Shown: piece by piece, positions 46,998 to 56,407 of the stretch | Position numbering within the stretch: position 1 is the stretch's first letter | Layout of the letters: each line of letters starts with the position of its first letter | DNA from: Deltaproteobacteria bacterium | Lineage (GTDB): Bacteria > Desulfobacterota > Desulfobulbia > Desulfobulbales > Desulfocapsaceae | Direction: 5' to 3' | Assembly: GCA_026388715.1 (NCBI GenBank) | Contig: JAPLJF010000002.1 | Coordinates: 1-64,000 of the forward strand | Length of the DNA: 64,000 bases | Notes under the pieces: model-generated | Seen by the model: only the letters and a program-made list of their open reading frames with translations | Database searches by the model: none | Told to the model about the DNA's origin: nothing | Made by a program: the position numbers and the translations under genes

Positions 46998-48446
46998 TTA
47001 TACCGCCACAAAAGTGCCCCTGAGTTCTGCGTGAATGGGATGATGAGCAGCCAGATACTTTCGCATGGCATCTATCATTCGCTCAGATCGGTTTTCACGA
47101 TTGCGTCCATATTTCGGAGGGACCCCTTGCGGGGTTACGAATGCTGCGGGGTAGTATCGGCTGGGGTGTACCTCTTCGTTGCCGGCAAATAATTTTTGAA
47201 TCCGCTGCCCTGGGGGATTCTCTATCTTGAAGTACACATTAAGACCGAGACAGCGCTTGACATAGCCTCCCATCTGTAGATAAGGATCGCAAGAGAATGT
47301 CCTTTCAAGGTTCTCCTCCAGCATCGCCTTGATTTCCTCTCCCGTCAACTCTACTGTTGAGACCGGCGGATTCATGGGAATGATGTTGTAAAGGTCATTC
47401 AAGGTTACCTTTCCGGGAACTATTGGTGCGCCGTAGCGCCAGCCATTTGAAAATGCCAACTGTGCCCCGGTGCTTTCAAGCAACGCCTGGAGGAGGAAAT
47501 TATCCATAGTGGCCTCCAGGGTTGTTCCCCGGTTGAGCGCGGTGGCAGTTTCGCCGACAACCTCCGAGAGGTCATGTTTATACGGTGCGAGTGCCTGTCT
47601 TACCAGGTCATCTACTATGGGATCAGGTTGTATAGCTGCTTCGACCTCAATCAACCGATGCCGGTAATCGACGATTTGTCCGCCCTCCACCTCCAGATCC
47701 AGGCGACCCAAAAAGGAACCATGGCAGCCTGACTGCATAACTATGGTTTTACCATTAAGAACTGGCTGATACAGGCGATTATGGGTATGGCCGCTGAGAC
47801 AAATATCTACGCCATGCACCTCGGACAACAGCTTCATCTCCTGCGGAAATCCGAGGTGGGAGACCAATATGACCAAGTCGACCTTTTCCTGGGCGCGTAA
47901 CATATCGACAATCAGCGGAAGTTCGTCCCTGCCCAGGGTAAAGGAGATGCCTTCGCTATAAGAAGGCGGCATAGCCTTATCCACAATATTTGAGGCTATC
48001 CCGACAAGGCCGACTCGCAATCCGCCAATCTCTTTCACAACATACGGCTGATAGACCAGCTTCTTGGTCTCTTTATCGTAGACATTGTTTGCCAGCATCG
48101 GATAATGAAGCTCAGCAACTCGTTGCTTAAATACCTTTGGGCCATAGGCAAACTCCCAGTGAGCGGTCATGGCATCAAGCCCCAACGAGTTCAAGATGGG
48201 AACCAAAGCCTGCCCCTGTGTATCCAAGGCAGGGTAGGTGCCATGAATGGTATCGCCACAGTCGCAAAAGAGAGTACGTCCCTGACTTTCAGCCCGGATC
48301 TGTTTTACAAGCGTGGCAATGCGGGCGTACCCTCCCGCTGGACGGTATTCTGCGTGGTCGCCCTGCCAGAACAACTCCTGGTGCAAATCAAAATAGGCAT
48401 GGCTGTCGTTCATTTGAACTATTGAAAGTATCTTTCTGCTCTTCAT
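46998..48446 (-). CDS. SoxB-like / 5'-nucleotidase-family metallophosphatase
   Basis: A 482-residue two-domain protein. The N-terminal calcineurin-like domain has metal motifs NDSHAY, CGDTIHG, HWEFAYG, SHLG and GHTHN. The C-terminal 5'-nucleotidase domain (residues ~285-482) has ETATALNRG and FSNGWRYG. HWEFAYG, in place of the GNHEFD of ordinary nucleotidases, is like SoxB, the thiosulfohydrolase. No export signal is visible (MKSRKILSIVQMNDSH), unlike SoxB, so the substrate and location are open. AAGGAGAAGG precedes the ATG. A same-length copy with a nonsense codon is at 54390-55838. Confidence 0.88.
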   Translation of the reverse strand: MKSRKILSIVQMNDSHAYFDLHQELFWQGDHAEYRPAGGYARIATLVKQIRAESQGRTLFCDCGDTIHGTYPALDTQGQALVPILNSLGLDAMTAHWEFAYGPKVFKQRVAELHYPMLANNVYDKETKKLVYQPYVVKEIGGLRVGLVGIASNIVDKAMPPSYSEGISFTLGRDELPLIVDMLRAQEKVDLVILVSHLGFPQEMKLLSEVHGVDICLSGHTHNRLYQPVLNGKTIVMQSGCHGSFLGRLDLEVEGGQIVDYRHRLIEVEAAIQPDPIVDDLVRQALAPYKHDLSEVVGETATALNRGTTLEATMDNFLLQALLESTGAQLAFSNGWRYGAPIVPGKVTLNDLYNIIPMNPPVSTVELTGEEIKAMLEENLERTFSCDPYLQMGGYVKRCLGLNVYFKIENPPGQRIQKLFAGNEEVHPSRYYPAAFVTPQGVPPKYGRNRENRSERMIDAMRKYLAAHHPIHAELRGTFVAV

Positions 48447-48471
48447 TTCCTTCTCCTTCCTTTCAGTCAGG

Positions 48472-48579
48472 TCACTGCCTTCTTCTCTGATTGATAATCT
48501 TCACCAACCTCCCGCGGACATCTGCCGTCAGGCTCCCGAAAACCGATAGACAGCGCCATGCTAAAATGGTAAGATTCAT
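48472..48579 (-). CDS. Candidate 35-residue small protein
   Basis: Between the multiheme cytochrome and the SoxB-like gene, ATG 48579 is preceded by GAGGAG at good spacing and opens 35 codons (MNLTILAWRCLSVFGSLTADVRG...). It is basic at the C-terminus. No homolog is recognised; it may be a translated leader peptide or chance. Confidence 0.3.
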   Translation of the reverse strand: MNLTILAWRCLSVFGSLTADVRGRLVKIINQRRRQ

Positions 48580-48597
48580 AATACTCTCCTCAAGAGT

Positions 48598-50493
48598 TTA
48601 TTCATGATGGTATTTCCCCCCGCTTTCCAATATCTTGTCGTATCCGGCTTTTTCTTCAGCATATGCCCTCTTGTCTCTTATCTTCGGGATGGAAAAGTTT
48701 CCCTTTAAACCCCACTTGCCTGACAGGGGCTTAAGTCCCTCCGGGGTCGATGTCCCATCGGCCCCGGAAAGGTTTTCAATCCTCAAACCCTTTCTGTCAG
48801 CCACAAGCGTGAAACTGCCTGACAGGACATCCTTATAAGCGGTATCAGGGTTTTCCATCCACTTGTAATCCACTACAACCTTTTGCGCCCCTTCTGCTCC
48901 GTGACAGCTCTCACAGGTTCTGGCCTTTGTTACGGCATGGGCAACCTTGTCGATATTCAACCAGGCCATGACCGTGCCTTCATCCTTGCTGCCTTCATAG
49001 GTTCCCGTGACAGCAAAGGCATCATCGGACGGATATTCCCTCTTCATATTTACATCCGGCTTGCTCCTGAAGATAAGCTTCCCTGTCAGCTTTATCTCCT
49101 CCTTCTTAACATTGGTTGAGATGTGCGGGACTATGTGATAGGGGTTCCACTGGTCTTTCTTATTCTTAAGGATGATGGGGGCCATTGCATTAACCGTATA
49201 AAGTGGATGCCTGTTCAGGGGGGTCTCCACCCCGAATTTTTTTCCAGGCGCCCAGAAGTTAAAGGCATAGCCTGCTATTAAGGGGGTATGGCAGGCCTCG
49301 CAGGAGAGATTCCTGTGCATTCCCTTCTTATGGTTAGATACCTCTTGTTTATGACATTTTGCACACTGCACTGGCTCGGGACTCCTTATCTGATCTCCCA
49401 TATTATGGGTTTTGTGATTCTGATTATGACAGTCCACGCAGGTTATGCCTTTGGCAAAGTGTATGTCGGGGGTCTCAATATATTTTTTTGAGTTCTCATT
49501 CTGCGGATCAGCCACAGCATTCCTGGCAAAATTCCCCTTTATAAATCCATCGCCCCTCCGTCTTTCCATGGGGCCGGCGTGACATATCTGGGCCCTGCCG
49601 CCGCCCATGCACGAAAGCGCCGGAGGTTTAAAGGAAAAGGTATGAACGCCTGCCTCTTTTGGGCTGCCCTTACTGTCTCTGGCCTCTTTATTAAAAGGAC
49701 TGTAATGACAATCCAGGCAACCTGCATGGCAGGTATTACAGTTTCTCTGGTTGGCGAATGCCTGCTCTTTGCCAAGATGGGCAGTGCTGACAGCATTGTA
49801 TCTCTCCATATTTTTGGCAGTAAAGCTGTCATTGTCGGGCGTTGTCGTGGCTGCTGTCCAGAGGCCGCAGGTCTGAGGACCAGTAGGGCCGACCCAGGTT
49901 ACATACTGGCTCTGGGTCAAGGCCAAACCCATTGTTGTCTTCATATAGCTTTTGACAGCCTCCGGGTGGCAGGTTCCACAAGTCTTCTCGGCAATGCCCG
50001 GATTAAAGGCACTAGTATTGATATCCTTGTCATGCCATTGGATAACCGACACCCTTGGGTTAAGCACAGGTTTTCCATCCTTGCCGATTACTCTTGGGAA
50101 AAGGGCATTGCCGGCAAAGTCACCTTTCGGCTTCAAACTTTTGATGGATTCCCTGTCTTCTCCTGTAAGCTCCCTCCTCGAAACTGCAACAGATCCCTTC
50201 TTCATGACCACAGCTAACCCCAGGATGCCTTTATGCGCCCCTTCAATGGTATTGTCCTTGGGGTTTCCCTGATGACACATCTCGCAGGTTGCAGGCATGC
50301 CGGACTGCTTTTCCACTGTCTCCTCGGTTATGGTAAACTCCGGATAGCCCAACTCCTGCATCTTTTTTTCATTGCTATGGCACTGAAGACAGGTGCTGGT
50401 TTCTTTAGGTCCCTGTTGAGCAATGGTCTTATGACTGGTAATAAGCAATATGCTTATACTTAGCATCAGCCCGAATATTACTTGTTTTTTCAT
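48598..50493 (-). CDS. Multiheme cytochrome c (nine CxxCH plus one CX8CH)
   Basis: A 631-residue periplasmic protein with a signal peptide (residues 1-25). Heme motifs are CLQCH35, CEMCH70, CGTCH172, CNTCH252, CLDCH259, CVDCH352, CAKCH377, CEACH398 and CESCH further on. At C295-C304-H305 there is a widened motif, C-x8-C-H, which could bind a tenth heme. The C-terminal ~120 residues lack hemes and look beta-rich. It may belong to the octaheme/multiheme oxidoreductases. It is co-oriented with the DsrE lipoprotein and ion channel. The substrate is unknown; the context suggests sulfur compounds. Confidence 0.88.
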   Translation of the reverse strand: MKKQVIFGLMLSISILLITSHKTIAQQGPKETSTCLQCHSNEKKMQELGYPEFTITEETVEKQSGMPATCEMCHQGNPKDNTIEGAHKGILGLAVVMKKGSVAVSRRELTGEDRESIKSLKPKGDFAGNALFPRVIGKDGKPVLNPRVSVIQWHDKDINTSAFNPGIAEKTCGTCHPEAVKSYMKTTMGLALTQSQYVTWVGPTGPQTCGLWTAATTTPDNDSFTAKNMERYNAVSTAHLGKEQAFANQRNCNTCHAGCLDCHYSPFNKEARDSKGSPKEAGVHTFSFKPPALSCMGGGRAQICHAGPMERRRGDGFIKGNFARNAVADPQNENSKKYIETPDIHFAKGITCVDCHNQNHKTHNMGDQIRSPEPVQCAKCHKQEVSNHKKGMHRNLSCEACHTPLIAGYAFNFWAPGKKFGVETPLNRHPLYTVNAMAPIILKNKKDQWNPYHIVPHISTNVKKEEIKLTGKLIFRSKPDVNMKREYPSDDAFAVTGTYEGSKDEGTVMAWLNIDKVAHAVTKARTCESCHGAEGAQKVVVDYKWMENPDTAYKDVLSGSFTLVADRKGLRIENLSGADGTSTPEGLKPLSGKWGLKGNFSIPKIRDKRAYAEEKAGYDKILESGGKYHHE

Positions 50494-50527
50494 CTCTTCC
50501 CCTTCTGGTTTTGTAAGTGTTGCACAT

Positions 50528-51079
50528 TCACGGGGTTATTTCCATGTAGCCGGATTTTTCGAAATCAACCACAGCCCCGATGCCGGATACCACGATGCGG
50601 CTGAAAGGGAAAATATCTTCCAGTTTATAGCCTTTCAATTTCATGGCCACATGACACTCGTACATCTTCACCCCGCCTCTGTGCATGGCTTCAATCATCG
50701 CCTTGTTGGGATTGCCTTTGGGATGAGGCTGCTTAACTTTGAGATTATACGCCTCATCAGTCAGCAGAAACTGGGCTCCATCGCCCCTGAAAACCATAAT
50801 GATCTCATAGTCTTTTCCGGACTTCATACCGAGGGCGGTATATTGATCATAAAGGTTTTTGGTCGCCATGACCTGCTTGCTTATGCCGTTCGGTATGGTG
50901 TCCGCATAATTTATTTGAGCAACCACTTTAATCCCTGTTTGATTAACAATCTGCAGCGGGGGCTTTGTATTTTCTGCTTCTACCCCATCTGTTTCAGCCC
51001 AGGCAACATGTTGGCAACCTGTCAGGAAGAGGACAGAGAGTCCGAATACCATTGCCAAAAAATTAGTTTTTCTCGCCAT
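50528..51079 (-). CDS. DsrE-family lipoprotein
   Basis: A 183-residue protein with a lipobox, LFLTGC, at residues 17-22, so it is lipid-anchored, followed by a DsrE/F-like domain (IKVVAQINYADTIPNGISKQVMATKNLYDQY, YEIIMVFRGDGAQFLLTDEAYN, GVKMYECHVAMKLKGYKLEDIFPFSRIVVSG). It is related to the frameshifted gene at 46352-46883. The ribosome site lies within the end of the upstream ion-channel gene, so the two are coupled. A role in periplasmic sulfur transfer is inferred. Confidence 0.85.
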   Translation of the reverse strand: MARKTNFLAMVFGLSVLFLTGCQHVAWAETDGVEAENTKPPLQIVNQTGIKVVAQINYADTIPNGISKQVMATKNLYDQYTALGMKSGKDYEIIMVFRGDGAQFLLTDEAYNLKVKQPHPKGNPNKAMIEAMHRGGVKMYECHVAMKLKGYKLEDIFPFSRIVVSGIGAVVDFEKSGYMEITP

Positions 51080-51081
51080 AA

Positions 51082-51783
51082 TTATTCTCCATTTTTGATT
51101 TTCACCTGCTGGGTCCGGTGTGAAGAGTAGTTGCCAACAAGACTGGCCACCATTACAGCCAGATAAAACTGGCCGATTGCCGCTTCAAGATAAGCCAAGG
51201 TGCGCACCAGGACGCCGACCGGCACGATGTCTCCGTATCCAAGGCCGGTCAGCGTGACAAAGCTGAAATAGGTCAGCGCGGGGAATTGTGGCTGCCCACC
51301 CTCGGCGAGGCTACCGGAAAATGCTGCCCATCCGAACGGGTACAGCAGTTGATACATGATGGCCCAGATCAGCCCCAGCAACAGGTAGACACAGAAGGCC
51401 CCGACCAGTGAATTGAGGTCGGCCTGGTGCCAGACGAACACGTTGCGCGCGGCGATCAGACAACTCAGGATGTCGAATATCAATACCAGCAGAAACCTTA
51501 AGGGTTCGAGAATCTGGTGGTCGTCGAAAACTTTGATTGCGGTAATGACTAAAATGGCCACAACCAGCAGCATCCCGATGCGAAAAATGCGGCGCGAGGC
51601 CAACATACTCCAAACACTGACCAGCATGGACAGGTTGAATATCAGTATTACGGAGTAGCGCCCGATGCTCGGGAATACACTCATAAAAGGCAGCGCCAGC
51701 AAGATGAGCAACAGACCTGCTAACAGGTACCAAAAATTCCCGCTTCGGTGGGTCTTACCAAGTGTTTGCATTTTGCTCTCCAT
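51082..51783 (-). CDS. Potassium-channel-like membrane protein
   Basis: A 233-residue protein with about six helices. The last two flank a selectivity-filter motif, TLTGLGYGDIVPV, near residue 180, which is the pore signature of K+ channels (Ion_trans_2). No ligand-binding domain follows. ATG 51771 with GGAG upstream is an alternative start. It sits in a redox gene block and could balance membrane potential. Confidence 0.85.
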   Translation of the reverse strand: MESKMQTLGKTHRSGNFWYLLAGLLLILLALPFMSVFPSIGRYSVILIFNLSMLVSVWSMLASRRIFRIGMLLVVAILVITAIKVFDDHQILEPLRFLLVLIFDILSCLIAARNVFVWHQADLNSLVGAFCVYLLLGLIWAIMYQLLYPFGWAAFSGSLAEGGQPQFPALTYFSFVTLTGLGYGDIVPVGVLVRTLAYLEAAIGQFYLAVMVASLVGNYSSHRTQQVKIKNGE

Positions 51784-51930
51784 ACGTTTTACCTAAAGTC
51801 GTTATTACTGGCGAGTGAGTCTATGCATGGTGGTAAATGGCCTAATGGTTCAAGGCGCAGCGGGTTTTTCCGCGGCTGCCGGTGGTTGGGCATTGAATGT
51901 TGCCACGATCGGATCGTGGGATCATCGCTG

Positions 51931-52344
51931 CTAAGTACTATGGATTAAATAAATTACAAGAAAGATTCCGATTGCAAGAATTGTGGCGGCAAGCAGCATG
52001 TCAAGTATCAATGAGGGTTGATATGTATCTTCATCTATTTGCTTTTCAACCTTTTTATATCTGATAAAAGCAAGCACACCCATTAAGGCGCCAAGGCCAA
52101 CAAGGAATATTCCCAAGATTGATGAATATCCATGAGAAGGAGGAGGAGCGGTTTTATCAATATTTGACGTCCCCAAAAAATATGACACTTGTTTTATGAA
52201 CAATGAAAACTTCTCAACAACAAAACCAAATGCCATTACCCCAATGCTCGTTCTTATCCATGCAAGAAATGTCCTCTCATTTGCCATGTGGACACGGCGG
52301 TTACGGATCTTTTCGGATTTTGTATCTTCTGTTATCTCCGGCAT
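51931..52344 (-). CDS. DUF202 (YidH-like) membrane protein
   Basis: A 137-residue protein with three helices and the DUF202 signature NERTFLAWIRTSIGVMAFGFVVEKF (residues ~22-46). The function is unknown in all bacteria. Ribosome site AGAGAG. The 147-base gap to the channel gene is empty. Confidence 0.88.
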   Translation of the reverse strand: MPEITEDTKSEKIRNRRVHMANERTFLAWIRTSIGVMAFGFVVEKFSLFIKQVSYFLGTSNIDKTAPPPSHGYSSILGIFLVGLGALMGVLAFIRYKKVEKQIDEDTYQPSLILDMLLAATILAIGIFLVIYLIHST

Positions 52345-52472
52345 ATTGCTCTCTCTAAATATAAAAAATTCTTGCTGATAATAGTTTTGCTACTCTAAGA
52401 CCGACAATCGCTGCGACTGAAGCACCGGAAGGAAAGTGAGCAGTATGCCCCTTCCTTTACACCCGTTCCGGA

Positions 52473-53486
52473 TCACTTCCCGCCGATGTAGGGTTTGAAG
52501 CCATAACGCTCGAAGATCTCCAGCGCCTCCGGCGACACCAGGAAGTCCAGCCATTGCTTGACGGCCTGTGGATGGGCCGCCCCTTTCACCATGGCTGCAG
52601 CGTAGACCGCCGTGGTGTTGTCCTTGGCTGGAATAGGTATGTGGCTTATCGGGTGTCCCGCCTGTTCCTGAAAAATAGCCTCGGACTTCCAGGTTACACC
52701 CGCATCTGCCCGTCCCTGCATTAAATAGAGCGGCGTCTGCCGATGATGGATCTGGGTAAGGATCGTCTCCTCTTTCTTTACCTTGGCGTCGTAAACCATC
52801 TGTTCGAGAGGCTTGCCGCCGACCTTTTCCAGAGAAACCTTGATCTGCCGTGCCACCCCCTCGTACTCCGGGTTGGGCATGACCAGCCGCACCCCCGGTT
52901 TGCCCAGGTCCGCAAGCCCCGTGATATGGGCAGGGTTATCCTTGGGGATCATTATGGTGAGATCATTGGTGACGTACGGTATCGCAGGACCTGTCAGCGT
53001 TCCCTTGTGAATGAGCATATCCACCGTTTCCAGGTCGGCGGCGTAGACGTCCGGATGGACAGTCCATGTCATGTTGCCGACGGTGATGGTGCCTCCATTC
53101 TCCATCTGCTTGATCAGGATGCCTGGTGGTAAGGTTTCGTAGTAGATCCTGCCCTTGAGATCCGGGTGATCCTTCTCAAAGGCCGCCACCAGCGGGGCCA
53201 TGACGAAGAAGTAATTGCCGCCTGCAAAGATTACGAATTGGGGGTTGTCGATGCTTCCGTGGAAGTCCGGCAGGTTGTCCACTTCCGGTACCGTGAATTC
53301 CAACCCCTTGTCGATGGCCGGATTGTTCTTGCCATGACTCCAGGGCGGGAATATCTGTTCTTGATAGCTTGGTGTTTTCATATGGCCCCCAAAACCCATA
53401 TCCGCTCCCTGGGCACTCACGCCCGATAAGGACAGCAAGATCGCAGCCGCCAGGGCTGCCACACGATGATACATTTGTTTTAGCAT
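52473..53486 (-). CDS. Periplasmic substrate-binding protein (ModA/SBP type 2)
   Basis: A 337-residue exported protein with a signal peptide (MLKQMYHRVAALAAAILLSLSGVSAQG). The type-2 binding-protein fold is shown by FVIFAGGNYFFVMAPLVAAFEKDHPDL, NDLTIMIPKDNPAHITGLADL, LMQGRADAGVTWKSEA and FLVSPEALEIFERYGF. It resembles molybdate/tungstate or phosphate binding proteins, but no permease or ATPase gene is next to it. ATG 53486 is preferred to 53555 because it starts the signal peptide and follows AGAGAG. Confidence 0.85.
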   Translation of the reverse strand: MLKQMYHRVAALAAAILLSLSGVSAQGADMGFGGHMKTPSYQEQIFPPWSHGKNNPAIDKGLEFTVPEVDNLPDFHGSIDNPQFVIFAGGNYFFVMAPLVAAFEKDHPDLKGRIYYETLPPGILIKQMENGGTITVGNMTWTVHPDVYAADLETVDMLIHKGTLTGPAIPYVTNDLTIMIPKDNPAHITGLADLGKPGVRLVMPNPEYEGVARQIKVSLEKVGGKPLEQMVYDAKVKKEETILTQIHHRQTPLYLMQGRADAGVTWKSEAIFQEQAGHPISHIPIPAKDNTTAVYAAAMVKGAAHPQAVKQWLDFLVSPEALEIFERYGFKPYIGGK

Positions 53487-53502
53487 TTTTCTCTCTTTTG
53501 AA

Positions 53503-54315
53503 TTATTTCGCATACTGATAACCAGCCAACATAAGCTCTGGTAAGGTGCCGACAATACCGGGTGTGAGCACTACCCCAGGTATGAGATGGTTGGTGAACT
53601 CTGCGGTCATCTGCGCGTGGGTGAGGCGGTCCGGATTAACCCCCTTTTGATGAAGGGATAGTGTCAACTCCCAAATCCCGTTGTGGCAGGCCAAAAAGAC
53701 CGCCCCTCGTTTTTGGAGAACCGCAACGCTGTCGCCGCGGGGGGAAAAGACGCCATCCGGGTTTTCGAAATCCGCCGGGTTATCCTGGTCGGTCGGCACA
53801 TCCTTAATGAAAACGTTGGTCTGGTATTTGTCCTTGGTAAGTTTGGAAAGCTGATATTTATCCCAGAGGAAATCGTCATAGAGCGCCAGATGCGCGGTGC
53901 CATGGGTAGCGGAGAGCGCTAAAAAATTCGGGTGTTTGAAGGACCAGATCTGGACATTCATGGAATTTCGCATCAGTTTCAGCCAAGGTCCCTCCAGATC
54001 GGTATTATCCCAGACCTGTTTTGGGGCGCCGGCATACTGTAGGAGCTCATTTAACGCTTTTTCGTCCCATTGCGAGGGATCGGTCAGGATCATCGGCACC
54101 GTTTTGAAATCCCGCCGCCTGGGCGCCTTCTCCAGTCTGTTACTTAACTCTTTGAGCGTAACTGCCCCGGCAGGTAACAAGTCAGCCGGAGCACTGCTCA
54201 TACCACTGGCCCATGCCACGTGACCAGCGCCAACAGCCGCTAGACCTGCGCCGAGGCCAAGCATCATATTCTTCAGTGCCTCTCTGCGGCCCATCAAACC
54301 GTTTCGATCACTCAT
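53503..54315 (-). CDS. Tat-exported protein of unknown function
   Basis: A 270-residue protein with a twin-arginine signal (LMGRREALKNMMLGLGAGLAAVGAG). The mature part has FKTVPMILTDPSQWDEKALNELLQYAG, LALSATHGTAHLALYDDFLWDKYQL and FLACHNGIWEL. A thiosulfate dehydrogenase-like or cofactor-binding role cannot be shown; there is no CxxCH. It lies 16 bases upstream of the binding-protein gene, so the two form an operon. ATG 54315 has the better spacing to GGAG; 54318 is possible. Confidence 0.75.
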   Translation of the reverse strand: MSDRNGLMGRREALKNMMLGLGAGLAAVGAGHVAWASGMSSAPADLLPAGAVTLKELSNRLEKAPRRRDFKTVPMILTDPSQWDEKALNELLQYAGAPKQVWDNTDLEGPWLKLMRNSMNVQIWSFKHPNFLALSATHGTAHLALYDDFLWDKYQLSKLTKDKYQTNVFIKDVPTDQDNPADFENPDGVFSPRGDSVAVLQKRGAVFLACHNGIWELTLSLHQKGVNPDRLTHAQMTAEFTNHLIPGVVLTPGIVGTLPELMLAGYQYAK

Positions 54316-54389
54316 CATTCTCTCCTTTAAAAAAGTTAATAATCTCATACGCTACACTCGTGATAAACATAAAAATCTCGAGAGCTTTC

Positions 54390-55838
54390 TTATACCGCCA
54401 CAAAGGCGCCCCTGAGCTCTGCGTAAAGGGGGCGGTGACCGGCCAGGTATGTCCGCAGTGCATCTATGATATGTTCCGACCGGTTTTCACGATTACGGCC
54501 GTATTTCTGAGGGACCCCTTGCAGAGTGACGAATGCCGCTGTGTAGTATTGGCCGGGCTGCACCTCTTCATTGCCTGCAAATAATTTTTGAATACGCTGA
54601 CCTGAAGGGTTCTCTATCTTGAAGTAGACATTAAGACCGAGACAGCGCTTGACATACCCTCCCATCTGCTGGTACGGGTCGCACGAAAACGTCCTTTTGA
54701 GATTCTCCTCCAGCATCTCCTTGAGTTCCTCTCCCGTTAACTCTACTGTGGAGACAGGCGGATTCATGGGGATTATGTTGTAAAGGTCATTCAAGGTTAT
54801 CTTCCCCGGAACTATCGGTGCGCCGTAGCGCCAGCCGTTAGAAAATGCCAATTGCGCACCGGTGCTTTCGAGTAAAGCCTGAAGGAGGAAATTGTCCATA
54901 GTGGCCTCCAGGGTTGTTCCCCGGTTGAGCGCGGTGGCAGTTTCACCGACAACCTCTGAGAGGTCATTCGTATAGGGTGCGAGTGCCTGTCTTACCAGGT
55001 CATCCACTATGGGATCAGGTCGTATAGCTGCTTCGACCTCAATCAACCGGTGCCGGTAATCGACGATTTATCCGCCCTCCACCTCCAGATCCAGGCGGCC
55101 TAAAAAAGAACCATGGCAACCTGACTGGATTACAATAGTTTTCCCATTGAGAACCGCATTGTAAAGGCGGTTATGGGTATGGCCGCTGAGACAAACATCT
55201 ATGCCGTGCACCTCGGATAAAAGCTTCATTTCCTGAGGAAATCCAAGGTGCGAGACCAAAACGATTAAGTCCACCTTTTCCTGAGTGCGTAACATATCGA
55301 TGATCGGCGGAAGTTCGTCTTTACCCAGGGTAAAGGAGATGCCTTCGCTGTAAGAAGGCGGCATGGTCTTGTCCACGATATTTGAGGCGATCCCCACAAG
55401 GCCGATCCGTAATCCGCCAATCTCTTTTATGATATACGACCGATAGACCGGCTTCTTTGTCCCTTTATCATAGACATTGTTGGCCAGCATCGGATAATTC
55501 AGTTCAGCGACCCGCTGGTTAAATACCTTCGGACCATAAGCAAATTCCCAGTGGGCTGTCATGGCATCAAGTCCCAACGAATTCAAGATAGGGATCAAAG
55601 CCTGTCCCTGCGTGTCCAAGGCGGGATAGGTGCCGTGGAGGGTATCACCGCAGTCGCAAAAGAGTGTGCGTCCCTGGCTCTCAGCCCGAATCTGTTTTAC
55701 AATCGTGGCGATGCGTGCGTAACCTCCCGCTGGACGGTATACTGCGTGGTCGCCCTGCCAGAACATCTCCTGGTGTAAATCAAAATAGGCATGGCTGTCG
55801 TTCATTTGAATTATTGAAAGTATCTTTCTGCTTTTCAT
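54390..55838 (-). pseudogene. SoxB-like metallophosphatase, second copy with nonsense mutation
   Basis: The same length (482 codons) as the gene at 46998-48446, with near-identical protein text. At 55065-55067 the codon CAA (Q, after LEVEGG) of copy 1 is TAA here, splitting it into 256- and 218-residue pieces. Everything downstream of the stop is still in frame and well conserved, so the mutation is recent or a sequencing error. The metal-binding domain up to GHTHN is intact in the first piece. Confidence 0.85.
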
Positions 55839-55858
55839 TTTTTTCTCTTTCCTTTCAA

Positions 55859-56119
55859 TCAGGCTGACGCCGCGTCCTTCATGATTTTGACAATCGTGTC
55901 CTCCACTTCCTGCGCCACCCCTGCCAGTGGCGGCGCATTGAACATCGCCAGTAAAGTGGTTGGCTTCAAAGTAGCGAGAATGGTTTTACCGCCCTTCTTC
56001 GCCATGGACTCTTTGAGGTTGTGAACCTGCATAACGCTAAAGTGATTGGCCTGAACGGCGACTTCCAAGACAGTTGCCGCTTCCCTCACGGTTTTGTCAG
56101 TGGATACTTTGATCAGCAT
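55859..56119 (-). CDS. DUF302-like small protein, short form
   Basis: An 86-residue protein. TVREAATVLEVAVQANHFSVMQVHNLKESMAKKGG and the later LLAMFNAPPLAGVAQ resemble the beginning and middle of DUF302 proteins, which are usually 120-150 residues, so it is short. No signal peptide. It sits 20 bases upstream of the SoxB-like pseudogene. Confidence 0.6.
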   Translation of the reverse strand: MLIKVSTDKTVREAATVLEVAVQANHFSVMQVHNLKESMAKKGGKTILATLKPTTLLAMFNAPPLAGVAQEVEDTIVKIMKDAASA

Positions 56120-56173
56120 AGGTTTCCTCGCATGTTTAACGGTTCACTTCACCGGCGGGTCGTGAACGCACCA

Positions 56174-56299
56174 TTATTTTTTGGATAGCTTGTTAATTGC
56201 GACGACCAGCAGGACCACCACCAGTACGCCGATCACCATCAAAATCCACATCCCTCCGCCCGCCCATCCGCCCATCCATCCGTTTGTATGCATCATCAT
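56174..56299 (-). CDS. 41-residue single-helix membrane protein
   Basis: Starting at ATG 56299 (three consecutive ATG codons after AAAGGAG), it reads MMMHTNGWMGGWAGGGMWILMVIGV... and ends in NKLSKK. A glycine/tryptophan-rich N-terminus precedes one membrane helix and a basic C-terminus. Small MGGW..GMW proteins of this kind accompany metal or redox genes in many bacteria, but the role is unknown. Confidence 0.7.
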   Translation of the reverse strand: MMMHTNGWMGGWAGGGMWILMVIGVLVVVLLVVAINKLSKK

Positions 56300-56407
56300 A
56301 AAACTCCTTTGGTTGTCGTTGCGCTGCGACTGGCCCACCACCGGGCAAACAGGAACGTGAGTGGGGGCAGAGCAACGTCATTTGCAGTAGCGGCCACAGG
56401 CCCGCCA

